A stretch of DNA of 64,000 nucleotides, taken from the NCBI RefSeq assembly GCF_036884255.1, contig NZ_CP145605.1, positions 6,199,001-6,263,000 on the forward strand, in the 5' to 3' direction. This DNA comes from Paenibacillus tundrae. GTDB lineage: Bacteria; Bacillota; Bacilli; Paenibacillales; Paenibacillaceae. The first letter of the stretch is position 1; every line of letters starts with the position of its first letter. A program made the translations under genes and the position numbers. The notes beneath the pieces were generated by a model. The model saw only the letters and a list, made by a program, of their open reading frames with translations, ran no database searches and had not been told where the DNA came from. Below are positions 8,076 through 17,144 of this stretch, one piece after another.

Positions 8076-9019
8076 TGTTCTGCCCGTCCTTTCGCCGAAA
8101 TCCGTGGATCCATATAGAGCTGTACCAGATCAACGAGCAAATTGCATACGATGAACAGACATGCCGCAAAGAAGACATAACATTGGATAACGGGAATGTC
8201 CCGGTTAAATATAGCTTCCACGAAATATCGTCCGAATCCAGGCCAAGAAAATACCTGCTCCACAATAATCGTTCCTGTGAGCAGCTTGCCCATATTCATT
8301 CCCATCCCCGTAATAAGTGGCGATATGGCAATCTTCAGCACATGCTTCAGCATAATAACCCGTTCACGAATACCGCGTGTTCGCGCATACTGCACATACG
8401 TCTCCCCCAATTGCTCCAGCACGCTTGAACGCAACAACCGGGTATACACGGCGATCAGTACCAAGGAGAGCGTAACCGTAGGCAATACTAGATTCTCCCA
8501 CGATCCTCGTCCCTCCACAGGCAGCCAATCCAGCTTCACAGAGAAAAAGAAAATCAGTAGATAGCCGAGCCAGAATTGCGGGATCGACGCACCGAAATAG
8601 GAAATCGCTCGGCTGACCATGTCAATCCAGCTATTCTTGTACACCGCAGCCAGAATCCCTAGCGGTATACTCACTACTGCGGAGAACAACATGCTCCATA
8701 AGGCTAATTCAGCCGTCGCTGGAAGTCTCAGTTTCACCTCATCCCAGACCGGTTTGTTCGTTAGATATGAGGTGCCGAAGTCCAACTGCACGATTCGCTG
8801 GAGCGTGTTGACATATTGCGTGAGCAAAGGCTGATCCAAGCCGAATTCATGCCGCTTCTCCGCGAGTAATTCCGGCGTTGGATAGATATGTGCTGCCGTT
8901 AGGTACGCCTCGGCTGGATCAACCGGCGAGATATGAATCAGCTCAAATGTAACAAGTGTAGCAATAATAACGATAGGAATGATTGCGATCATTCGTTTCC
9001 CGATATAGCCGATCACCAA
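8072..9019 (-). CDS. Nickel/peptide-type ABC importer permease (NikB/CntB-like)
   Basis: The 315-residue permease has the DppB/NikB layout: an N-terminal helix, a large extracytoplasmic loop, and an EAA loop (YVQYARTRGIRERVIMLKHVLKIAI). TTG 9019 and GTG 9016 are both possible starts behind GGGAGG. It lies 38 nt after the binding-protein gene and overlaps the next permease, so it is the second gene of the operon. Confidence 0.87.
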   Translation of the reverse strand: MVIGYIGKRMIAIIPIVIIATLVTFELIHISPVDPAEAYLTAAHIYPTPELLAEKRHEFGLDQPLLTQYVNTLQRIVQLDFGTSYLTNKPVWDEVKLRLPATAELALWSMLFSAVVSIPLGILAAVYKNSWIDMVSRAISYFGASIPQFWLGYLLIFFFSVKLDWLPVEGRGSWENLVLPTVTLSLVLIAVYTRLLRSSVLEQLGETYVQYARTRGIRERVIMLKHVLKIAISPLITGMGMNMGKLLTGTIIVEQVFSWPGFGRYFVEAIFNRDIPVIQCYVFFAACLFIVCNLLVDLVQLYMDPRISAKGRAEH

Positions 9020-9057
9020 ACCTTCCTCCCTTTTATCAAGCTACATGTTGTTCCCAA

Positions 9058-10695
9058 TTACTTCCCGTTCAATTCGATGCCTACAAACGGATTCTCATCA
9101 CGGTTTGCCGGGAAGATAAAGTTGGAGATCTTCTTCTGATACACCGCTGTTTTCTTAATATAAGAGATCGGAACAATTGCCGATTGCTCCTGAAGTGTTT
9201 TCAGGATGGAGCCGTAGAGCTCCTGGCGTTTCGTCTCGTCTGTAGATGACAGTGCTGCATGCACTTGGTCATCCAATTCCTTTTTCATCGGCAATGCACT
9301 CAGGGTCTCGGAAATGCCGAATCCAGGGCTCGCTACAACGTTAATGAAGGAATGTGGATCATACGGCGCCCCGTAGTTGTACCAGAAATACAGGTCGAAA
9401 TCGTTGGCTTTCAGACGCTTGATCTGTACGGTCAGTTCCAACCCCGTAAGGTTAACTTTCACCCCAAGCTCGCTCCATTCAGCCTGAATCGTTTCTCCCA
9501 TTGCCTTCTGGATTGGATCTGTTTTATCAAAAATCATCTCGAATTCAAGCGGCTGACCATCTTTCTCCCGTACTGTACCTCCTGCTGGAAGCTTCCAGCC
9601 AGCTTCATCGAGCAATGCTTTGGATTTCTCCACATCATATGTGATTGGTTCCAGGTCTACATTGGTGTATGGATAGTTTTTGGACAGTACTGTATCGGCT
9701 GGTTCTTCCAAACCGGAAGTGACTCCTTCAACCATCGCTTTCTTGTTAAAGCCTTGCTGTAGCGCCATCCGTACTCTGACATCAGATAGCTTCGGATTGG
9801 ACGAGTTCAGCAACATGCTGCGCGTCCCTACCGGATCAGACAATTGCGTTACATACTTATCGTTGTCACGTAGCTGTTGGAACGCATCCAGACTGATTAC
9901 ACCTTCACCGTAGATCAGGTCGAGATCACCTTTTTCAAAGGCAAGTACACGCGTTTCACCGTCAGGAATAATCTTGACTGTAATCTGCTCCACCTTCGGT
10001 GCTGTTCCCCAGTAGTTCGGGTTGCGCTTGAAGACGGCATATTCATCCTGCTTGTAATCAGCCAGCATCCACGGGCCAGTACCTACAGGCTCTTTGATGC
10101 CTACGGACGTATCACCATCAGCCGGGAATCCGGCTTCGCCTAGGAAGCGGAACGGACGAACGACAGACAAGTCCTGCAGCACAGGGTAGTACGGCTCGGT
10201 GAGAGTCATGCGGAAGGTGTTGTCATCCACAACCTCTGTTTTGTCTAAGACGCCTACAATGCCTAACCAGCTGTGGGTATCTTTATGTTTCATAATCGCA
10301 TCAAAATTCTTCTTCACGATCTCGGCATTAAATGGTGTACCATCTGAGAACTTCACACCTTGGCGAAGCTTGAATGTGTACTCTTTGCCGTCATCGGAGA
10401 TCGTCCATGACTCCGCGAGAGCAGGTGCCAGTTTACCGTCCTTCTGGTAACTGATCAGTGGCTCATACAGCATGGATTGGGCAAACAATTGCGATGGGTT
10501 ATACGTATGCGGATTCATCGTACCGATATCACGTGGCCATGACATCGTAATCTCGTTCGCAGAAGCGGCTTGATCCGAACCGGCAGAAGAGGAGTCCGAG
10601 CCACTTCCAGTATTACTGCAACCCACGATGACCAGCAGCAATACTAACGTTGTTGCCAGCATGAGGGTAGAAAATTTGCGATTTTGTACAGACAT
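9058..10695 (-). CDS. Substrate-binding lipoprotein, NikA/CntA-like (SBP_bac_5)
   Basis: The frame is open to 10749, but that extension would contain the Fur box, so ATG 10695 (MSVQNRKF, behind AAAGGGG) is the start, giving 545 residues. A lipobox VIVGC follows the signal helix. The mature protein follows the NikA pattern closely: SWPRDIGTMNPHTYNPSQLF, RPFRFLGEAGFP, VGTGPWMLADYK and YGAPYDPHSF, the last holding the His that NikA uses next to its metal-chelate ligand. It would deliver a metal chelate or metallophore complex (Ni, Co, Zn or Fe) to the two permeases. The iron-type box upstream argues for a Fe-linked or nicotianamine-like metallophore rather than plain nickel. No metallophore synthesis genes (cntKLM type) are in the window. 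Confidence 0.85.
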   Translation of the reverse strand: MSVQNRKFSTLMLATTLVLLLVIVGCSNTGSGSDSSSAGSDQAASANEITMSWPRDIGTMNPHTYNPSQLFAQSMLYEPLISYQKDGKLAPALAESWTISDDGKEYTFKLRQGVKFSDGTPFNAEIVKKNFDAIMKHKDTHSWLGIVGVLDKTEVVDDNTFRMTLTEPYYPVLQDLSVVRPFRFLGEAGFPADGDTSVGIKEPVGTGPWMLADYKQDEYAVFKRNPNYWGTAPKVEQITVKIIPDGETRVLAFEKGDLDLIYGEGVISLDAFQQLRDNDKYVTQLSDPVGTRSMLLNSSNPKLSDVRVRMALQQGFNKKAMVEGVTSGLEEPADTVLSKNYPYTNVDLEPITYDVEKSKALLDEAGWKLPAGGTVREKDGQPLEFEMIFDKTDPIQKAMGETIQAEWSELGVKVNLTGLELTVQIKRLKANDFDLYFWYNYGAPYDPHSFINVVASPGFGISETLSALPMKKELDDQVHAALSSTDETKRQELYGSILKTLQEQSAIVPISYIKKTAVYQKKISNFIFPANRDENPFVGIELNGK

Positions 10696-10721
10696 AGTTG
10701 GAGAACCCCTTTTCTCTATTT

Positions 10722-10740
10722 TATGATAATGATTATCATA
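10722..10740. promoter_or_regulatory. Fur box controlling the Nik/Cnt-like operon
   Basis: TATGATAATGATTATCATA is palindromic except for its centre and contains the exact 7-1-7 Fur consensus TGATAATnATTATCA. It does not match the Zur (TCGTAAT) or PerR (TTATAAT) arms. It lies 27 nt before the binding-protein start. Confidence 0.9.
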
Positions 10741-10818
10741 TTCATCCATTAAGAATATGCAGGCGCCTTCTTTTTGTCAACAAAATTCGACATCCATCAG
10801 CATATCCCCACACATGCC

Positions 10819-10852
10819 AAAGAAACCCTTCCTGCAAGAGGAAGAGTTTCTT
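10819..10852 (-). terminator. Probable terminator of the SLH-mannanase gene
   Basis: AAGAAACnCTTCCT pairs with AGGAAGnGTTTCTT across a 5-nt loop, ending in a short T-run on the minus strand, 49 nt after the mannanase stop. Confidence 0.6.
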
Positions 10853-10900
10853 GGTCTGAACCCAGGTATTTTTAACCGAAAGAAACTGTACATTGGGCTG

Positions 10901-13900
10901 TTATTTCTTGCTTATCGCCCGGATATCATCCAAGTACAACGTACCCGAAACAGGCTGGCTTGGATCACTCGCATTAATATAGATAGAGAACTCCTGAATG
11001 TTCTTGGCCTTAACCGCATCAAATGCAGCACCAGCATTGGCCGTATCCCAAGGCGCAGGCTTAAATTCACTGAACGGAATCTCGACCCACCCAGCCTCTG
11101 TCCCAGCAAGTGAAGGATACGCCTCGAACGATACACCGCTTGCTTTCACCTGCAATACGAGCTTCTGCCCTTTGCCGTCTGGTGCAAGCCACAGTCTCAG
11201 CGTATCCCGATCCGACCAGTCCACGCCGTCCATCACACGAGTTATCCCGCCATACCCGGAACTACTCAGCGCATAGTCATACTGTAAACCATACTCTCCT
11301 GCACCCTTCTGATCCGGAGTTAGCTTAATTGTAATCTTATCCCCCTGTGCATTAGGGGTGTAGGCATTGCTGAGCGTGGTGTCATTGCCTGCATAACTCT
11401 CATAATCATCTACCAGGTCTTTATCGAAGATAGGCTCTGGTTTCACATGAATCAATTGAATATTATCCACATAGATTGGGCCTGTGTATTGCAAACCACT
11501 GCCTACAATCGATAGCATCATGGATGTAGCTGCGGCTGACTTCTCGGGATTATCCAGCACAATTTCGCCGGTATATTTCCCGTAATTTACACCATCCACC
11601 GTTACCTTCTCTAGATCGCTTAAGGCCACGGCATTACTGATGTTATACTTCGTATCCCAATCATCCGGCAACGTGGCTGTTGCATATATTGATGGCGTAC
11701 TGCTCACACCAGCACTCAGCGGAACATACATATCTAGCGTCACTTTGCTGACATCAGCCAGCTTCACCTTCTGTGCGATGGCATCCAGCGTCAGCTTCAG
11801 CTCCTGCCAGGTATGTGTCCCATCCTCAAACTTGGCGTTGATCTTCAACATACCGCTGCCATTGAATTCAGCCTGCTCCACAGAGGTAATTTCCGCCTGA
11901 TAAGCCCCGCCACTGGATACCCCGTTCGTATCACTATCGAAGGTATACGTATATAATCTGCTCGCATCAAAATTAAAGTTAACGACAACCTCATCTTGCA
12001 TCACAATCTTATCGTCTACATATGCCTTCACGTGCAGTTTCACACTCTGTTGATCCAGCTCTGAATCCGGACGCCAAGCAGCCGTATAATAGTTGTCTTG
12101 CGCCCCCAATATCATCTCGTGTTCTTCCGTCTCCTGCCCCACGGTGTAGACCACTCGATCTGCTGATTGTCCAAGCACCCGTGCACGTACCGTCACCTCG
12201 TTCTCCTTGATCTGCTGTTGGTTCAACGGGGAGACAATATTCAACCTCGGCGCGTTCGGCTGAGTAGACACATTCAGGCTATAGACGGCTTGCAGTCGGT
12301 CATTGAATGCTGTATACGGTGCATTGTACAACTTCACAAAGTCATCTAATAGCTCGTGATTACCAAGCCCGCCTGGTGCATTGCGATACGGCACGAAGAC
12401 CTGATCCGCCTCAAAGTTAACCCATGTTAACATGTACGCCAGCCGTTTGGCATCGGGATCGGACTCTAGTGCCTTGAGAAGGTTCGTAAACCAAGCTTTA
12501 TCATGGTTGCCGGAAATCTTCATGCCTTTGGTGCTATACCCGAACTCACTGAGGGTTGCTACTTTATTTTTGCTGTCCGCAATCCTTGAGATCATCGCAG
12601 CATCCTGCACCAATTTGGTAAACCATCCTTCTGAGCCCTCTGCTGAACCGTAGATATCGAACCCAAGGATATCCACATAGTCATCACCCGGATATGTCTT
12701 CAGGTATTCGCTCTCGTTGCCACTGAAGAACCCATTTGGCGAGAACGCGTACAGGAAGTTATCCACGCCTTTGGTATCTCTTAGATACTCCACGGTATAG
12801 CGATATAGCTGCACATACTGCTCCTTCGACGTAAACGCAGCCCCCCACCAGAACCAGTTCCCGTTATTTTCGTGGAATGGACGGAAGATAACCGGAATGT
12901 CATTGCCCTGATCATCCGATAACTGATGAGCTAGATCCGCAATCTGATCGAGATAGATGTTATATTCAGCGTTTTTATCCCCGCCAGGTAAAATGTGAGA
13001 TACCACCGAACCGCTTGTATCATAGAAGTCATTTCCTGTCACAAAATTTTTCATATGTGCACTAAGGGTTACAATACCACCCCTCTCATATGCCTTCTTC
13101 ATAACTGCCGCAAGCTTGGCTGTGTTCTCTTCTGGGCTGGCGTCCAATGATCCTGGCTTCTCATTCCCTTCCAGACTTAATGTATCCCAGCCGAATACCG
13201 CAGGAAACGCACCTACATCGTTAAACACATCCGATTGTGTACCATCGTTCGCTGTAATGGTTACCCCTTCTGTTGTAGCATGTTGTTGTCCGAATAAAAT
13301 AGCTTCGCCGCGCACATTGTTCAAGTATGCAAACAATGATTTGGTGGCTGGTGAAGCCTGTTCATCCACCAGCTTCACTGGGCTCAGGTCAAAAGCAGAT
13401 GTATCAATTGGCGTTTGATTATGATCAGGCGTGACACCCGAACCTGGATTAGACGGACTCGTTGGATTGGTCGGCGTCGTTGTGCCACCGCCTGAATTGC
13501 CACCGGTATTACCATCCGAGCCGCCACTTCCACCCCCATTGCCAGGGTTACTTACGCCACCACTGCCATTTCCACCATTATTCCCAGTACTACTACCACC
13601 ATTGCTGCTGTTATTCACGGTTCCTGAAGCTGCCCCTGTATCCGAACCGGTCTGTGCCAGCCATGTATCTTGCGTGACAGCCTTTCCATTCAGAAGCACA
13701 TCGTCAGCCTGGATATCCACTTTACTCACCTTGCCTGTTCCCGTTACAGAGGTACCCTTTGCTGCCTTGGTCATATGCAACTCTCCCACACTGGAACCAC
13801 TGTCCAGTTGTAATGTAGTCCGGGCCAATAGTTGAGCGGAGCGCACTACTGTTCCCGAACCTAATGCAACGATTGCTGGACGCTCCACATGGAGCTGCTC

Positions 13901-14839
13901 TGCTGTCGTGGTACCTGTCAGCTCAAGTCGCACCTCGCCCTCACGACGATCAACAAAAACATTGTCCAAAACGGAATCCGTAACAGTTACAGAGTGCGTA
14001 CCTCCACCCTGAATGTATGTGGCACCCTTGACCGTAACCTTGGATAGATCAACCTCTCCTTCACGAACGCCCGGAGCAATATATAAATTGCCGTTAATGA
14101 CAACATCACTCAGTTTGATCCCATTTTGGTTGATAACCACATTACCTTGGATCACTCGACCTGCTGATGTATCCATCGAATTAATCACGGGTGCCAACTC
14201 ATCCAACCAGGACAGCATTTCAGCTCGGGTCAGCGCACCATCCGGTTTAAATGATCCATCCGGATATCCTTCAATAACACCGGATAAGACACGAACCGAT
14301 TCACGAGCATAGCTGCGGATATCCGACTCATCCAAGAAAGACGTGGATGACTCTGTTCCTCCTGTTACCTTCTCCAGTCCAAAGGCACGAACGAGTAATA
14401 CCGCTGCATCTTCACGGGTAATCTCCTGATCAGGCTTGGCTGTATTATTAGGGTATCCCTGATAATATCCTGCTTCACGGGCGATAGACAGAGCGGAAGC
14501 ATACCAGTTACCTGCTTGCACATCCGCAAAGGATTCTTCTTGATCCAAGACGTAATATCCAAAGATTGTATTGATAGCGTTTACAAATTCACTTCTGCTA
14601 ACATGCTGATCCGGTCGAAATGAACCATCCGGGTACCCACTGACCCATCCTGCGGTTAACCATTTATTGATTAGTGGCTCAGCCCAATGTCCTGACCATT
14701 CCGCAGCGGACTGCACTGCATTTACACGGTTGCCACCAACCTCACCCTCTACGTTCGCATCTGCAAATGCAGGTAATGCTGTTGATCCAAGTAATACTAC
14801 ACTGAGTGCTGTACGCATAACGACCTGTGCCTTCTTCAT
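10901..14839 (-). CDS. Cell-surface GH26 beta-mannanase with three SLH domains and C-terminal carbohydrate-binding modules
   Basis: ATG 14839 (MKKAQVV) behind AGGAGG is the start; the 50-codon upstream extension lacks a ribosome site and would bury the signal peptide. Order in the 1312-residue product: signal peptide (to about 27), three SLH domains (about 35-225; GYPDGSFRPD, GYPNNTAKPD, GYPDGSFKPD), a repetitive beta-rich region, a Gly/Ser/Asn-rich linker, the GH26 catalytic domain (about 480-855), an Ig-like segment, a CBM27-like module and a final CBM11/CBM4-like module. The acid/base Glu lies in RPFHENNGNWFWW (about E657) and the nucleophile in LSEFGYS (about E765). It would stay on the cell wall and cut beta-1,4-mannan at the surface. 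It is the last gene of the mannan locus on this strand. Confidence 0.92.
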   Translation of the reverse strand: MKKAQVVMRTALSVVLLGSTALPAFADANVEGEVGGNRVNAVQSAAEWSGHWAEPLINKWLTAGWVSGYPDGSFRPDQHVSRSEFVNAINTIFGYYVLDQEESFADVQAGNWYASALSIAREAGYYQGYPNNTAKPDQEITREDAAVLLVRAFGLEKVTGGTESSTSFLDESDIRSYARESVRVLSGVIEGYPDGSFKPDGALTRAEMLSWLDELAPVINSMDTSAGRVIQGNVVINQNGIKLSDVVINGNLYIAPGVREGEVDLSKVTVKGATYIQGGGTHSVTVTDSVLDNVFVDRREGEVRLELTGTTTAEQLHVERPAIVALGSGTVVRSAQLLARTTLQLDSGSSVGELHMTKAAKGTSVTGTGKVSKVDIQADDVLLNGKAVTQDTWLAQTGSDTGAASGTVNNSSNGGSSTGNNGGNGSGGVSNPGNGGGSGGSDGNTGGNSGGGTTTPTNPTSPSNPGSGVTPDHNQTPIDTSAFDLSPVKLVDEQASPATKSLFAYLNNVRGEAILFGQQHATTEGVTITANDGTQSDVFNDVGAFPAVFGWDTLSLEGNEKPGSLDASPEENTAKLAAVMKKAYERGGIVTLSAHMKNFVTGNDFYDTSGSVVSHILPGGDKNAEYNIYLDQIADLAHQLSDDQGNDIPVIFRPFHENNGNWFWWGAAFTSKEQYVQLYRYTVEYLRDTKGVDNFLYAFSPNGFFSGNESEYLKTYPGDDYVDILGFDIYGSAEGSEGWFTKLVQDAAMISRIADSKNKVATLSEFGYSTKGMKISGNHDKAWFTNLLKALESDPDAKRLAYMLTWVNFEADQVFVPYRNAPGGLGNHELLDDFVKLYNAPYTAFNDRLQAVYSLNVSTQPNAPRLNIVSPLNQQQIKENEVTVRARVLGQSADRVVYTVGQETEEHEMILGAQDNYYTAAWRPDSELDQQSVKLHVKAYVDDKIVMQDEVVVNFNFDASRLYTYTFDSDTNGVSSGGAYQAEITSVEQAEFNGSGMLKINAKFEDGTHTWQELKLTLDAIAQKVKLADVSKVTLDMYVPLSAGVSSTPSIYATATLPDDWDTKYNISNAVALSDLEKVTVDGVNYGKYTGEIVLDNPEKSAAATSMMLSIVGSGLQYTGPIYVDNIQLIHVKPEPIFDKDLVDDYESYAGNDTTLSNAYTPNAQGDKITIKLTPDQKGAGEYGLQYDYALSSSGYGGITRVMDGVDWSDRDTLRLWLAPDGKGQKLVLQVKASGVSFEAYPSLAGTEAGWVEIPFSEFKPAPWDTANAGAAFDAVKAKNIQEFSIYINASDPSQPVSGTLYLDDIRAISKK

Positions 14840-14993
14840 CGCTCTATCTCCTCCTCGGTTGTGGTGCACGAATACTGCTGATCTTATTATGAAAAACTCC
14901 TCTGTTCTGCTGGTCTGGAGAGACACATCGAAAATCGAGCAATACCATTTAGAACTTAGATTCCGTCTATTCTCCAGACAACAGAACAATCAC

Positions 14994-15956
14994 CTACAGG
15001 TTCAGGAACGCCTGCAACGTTCGATCAGATAAACGCGGGATATACTCATGACCATACTCGTGATAAACAAGCAGCTCCTTGGATGACTGAATCCGGTTGT
15101 ACACGGCAAACTGAGTGGACGGTGGACAGATCGTGTCCGCAAGCCCAGTTACGAACAGCACCTTAGCCTGAATTCGATCTGCCAGATTAGAGATGTCGAT
15201 ATACCCGAGTCTGGAGAAGATAGCGTCCTCCCGCTCATGATTGGGGTCAAATAACCGGAAATAATACACCAGCTCTTCATAAGCTGAACTTGCGGCACCT
15301 AGCTCCCAGGCATGTCGATAATCCGATAAAAAAGGATATACTGGCACCGCCAGCTTCACGCGCGGTTCAAGGGATGCACAAGCTGTGGCTAATGCCCCAC
15401 CTTGAGAACAGCCATACACACCCACACGTTCTTCATCGACGTGTTCCATAGACATCAGAATGCGTACCGTCTGCACGGTATCAAGGAAAACATTACGGAA
15501 ATACAGCTTATCCGGATTAGGATCATCGATGCCCCGGATGATGTGTCCACGAATGGTTGTACCTTTCACTTGCAGGTTGTCCTCGGAAAGCCCGCCCTGT
15601 CCACGGCAGTCCAAAGCGAGTACCGTGATGCCATGGGCAGCGTAAGCAATCTTGTCAAACCAGTCGCCGCTATCACTAGAATATCCGTGAAACATAGCCA
15701 TGGCTTGCCCTTTGGCATCAGCGGATGCAGCCATAGGCCGAACCAGCTTACCATGTATGCGTGCGCCACCTACACCTGTGAAATACAGGTGGAAGCACTC
15801 TGCAAGCGGTGATGTAATGTCCGCGGGCACCAGTTCATATTCGAGCGATTGCGCGTCTAGCTCTGCGAGGGCACGGCTCCAATAAGCATCGAAATCATCC
15901 GGTTTCGGACTGCTCCCGTTGTATTTTTTCAATTGTTCTAACGTTGTCTCACCCAT
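14994..15956 (-). CDS. CE7 acetyl esterase (acetyl xylan esterase / cephalosporin C deacetylase)
   Basis: The product is about 320 residues, the usual CE7 length. ATG 15956 (MGETTL) follows GGAGAGGG; the longer frame from 15974 has no ribosome site. The family-specific RGQGG motif (DCRGQGG), the nucleophile elbow GCSQGG (Ser about 184) and the C-terminal YGHE with the catalytic His are all present, and the acid Asp lies in TGLADTICPP. There is no signal peptide, so it acts in the cytoplasm and would remove acetyl groups from imported oligosaccharides. Its place beside mannanases suggests acetylated manno-oligosaccharides rather than xylan. Confidence 0.9.
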   Translation of the reverse strand: MGETTLEQLKKYNGSSPKPDDFDAYWSRALAELDAQSLEYELVPADITSPLAECFHLYFTGVGGARIHGKLVRPMAASADAKGQAMAMFHGYSSDSGDWFDKIAYAAHGITVLALDCRGQGGLSEDNLQVKGTTIRGHIIRGIDDPNPDKLYFRNVFLDTVQTVRILMSMEHVDEERVGVYGCSQGGALATACASLEPRVKLAVPVYPFLSDYRHAWELGAASSAYEELVYYFRLFDPNHEREDAIFSRLGYIDISNLADRIQAKVLFVTGLADTICPPSTQFAVYNRIQSSKELLVYHEYGHEYIPRLSDRTLQAFLNL

Positions 15957-16117
15957 CTGTCCCTCTCCATTCATATAAGTACAAGTTCATAAGCAAACTT
16001 CTTGAAATACATCTATTAGCGTAAAGAAAAGACGCATATGAGGATATCGCTGAGATTCATCTTCACATACGCCTTCGACTTGCGCTCTAACCTATACTTC
16101 CATTCTGAAAATCTGTC

Positions 16118-16145
16118 ATGCTCGTCCAGCACATTGAACGAGCAT
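16118..16145 (-). other. Intercistronic hairpin between GH113 and CE7 genes
   Basis: ATGCTCGT and ACGAGCAT form an 8-bp perfect stem around 12 nt in the 212-nt gap. There is no T-run on the minus strand, so it is more likely an mRNA processing or stability element than a terminator. Confidence 0.4.
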
Positions 16146-16168
16146 TGAACATGTTCCAATTCACATGC

Positions 16169-17116
16169 TCACACCTGCGTGGGAATGCCTTGATAAAACT
16201 GCTGGATTACCCGCTCTGCAGGCTTGCCATACACGCCATAACCATCATCAGTCAAAGCATCCTTCTCTGCGTATAAATGCGCACTCCAATCCCACAGTCC
16301 GAATCCACGTACCCAATGGCGCTGACTTACATGCCGGAACATAGCTTCATAGAAACGCGACTGTTCTTCGCTACTCACTTCACCTGCTAGTCCCCAATCG
16401 TTCGGCACCTGTGCCGAGCCACTACGGCTGGGGCATCCAGCTTCTGCGAAGAAGAAAGGTTTGCCATAAGGAGCAATCTCCCGTTCGATACGATCGAGCT
16501 GTGCCTCCCAATCCCCGATGGGATAGTAGCCACTGGAAGAGATCACGTCCACGGCATCCCACCATTTCACATGCCCTTCCTGATATTTATCCGTGTTGTA
16601 CGACACTAGGCCTGTATACACCTCGCGTACAGCCGCAATGACATCACGCCACTCCTGATCTCGACGCTCAGACTGCACCATCTCACAGCCAACGATGAAC
16701 ATCTCACACTTCTCCTGCTCTGCAATGGCTGCATAGTGCTGCTGAAATGCAGTGTAACTACGGAACCAATCCTTCCATTTCGGCTCACAGGGCACATCGA
16801 TATCAAAAAAATTAATATGCGCACGCCATGTACCGTCCGTACAGTTAACCGTTGGCTTCAGAATAACCTGCAACCCAAGGGTACGGGCATATCGAATCAT
16901 ATCGACTAATTCGTCATCTTCGACCAGATGGTCGCCTCGATACTTCACTTCCACAGCTTGTGGATGATCCTGATATGCCGCCAGTGCAAAAATAACATGT
17001 GAACTGCCTGTTCGCTCAGCCAGTAGACGCAAAGATTCTTTTGCTTCCGGCTTACGAAAAGCTCCCTTGCCACTCATCCAACCAAATGTAAATCCCTTGA
17101 TGTAATCCATATGCAT
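16169..17116 (-). CDS. GH113 endo-beta-1,4-mannanase, cytoplasmic
   Basis: The 315-residue TIM-barrel protein has no signal peptide. It starts IKGFTFGWMSGKG and carries MFIVGCEMVQSE (acid/base, E145) and FFFAEAGCPSRSG (nucleophile, E225). The 80-residue spacing equals that of the Alicyclobacillus GH113 mannanase (E151/E231, from memory). It would hydrolyse short manno-oligosaccharides brought in by the ABC importer, feeding mannobiose to the epimerase and the GH130 phosphorylases. It follows the GH130 gene by 28 nt and is clearly in the same transcript. Confidence 0.88.
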   Translation of the reverse strand: MHMDYIKGFTFGWMSGKGAFRKPEAKESLRLLAERTGSSHVIFALAAYQDHPQAVEVKYRGDHLVEDDELVDMIRYARTLGLQVILKPTVNCTDGTWRAHINFFDIDVPCEPKWKDWFRSYTAFQQHYAAIAEQEKCEMFIVGCEMVQSERRDQEWRDVIAAVREVYTGLVSYNTDKYQEGHVKWWDAVDVISSSGYYPIGDWEAQLDRIEREIAPYGKPFFFAEAGCPSRSGSAQVPNDWGLAGEVSSEEQSRFYEAMFRHVSQRHWVRGFGLWDWSAHLYAEKDALTDDGYGVYGKPAERVIQQFYQGIPTQV

Positions 17117-17144
17117 TGCTAAGGTAAAGCCCCTCTCATGTCAA

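Noticed and set aside
5443-10695. Oligopeptide importer instead of metal importer
   Set aside because: The binding protein keeps NikA-specific stretches and the operator is a Fur box; dipeptide uptake under Fur control is less likely, though not excluded.
13431-13835. 134-codon plus-strand frame rich in Pro and Leu
   Set aside because: It is the complement of the Gly/Ser/Asn-rich linker of the mannanase; the composition is a mirror effect.
14840-14989. N-terminal extension of the mannanase
   Set aside because: The extension lacks a ribosome site and would place a signal peptide internally; ATG 14839 has AGGAGG.
14994-15956. Xylan-utilisation gene
   Set aside because: CE7 enzymes are often named acetyl xylan esterases, but all neighbours act on mannan and no xylanase is present.
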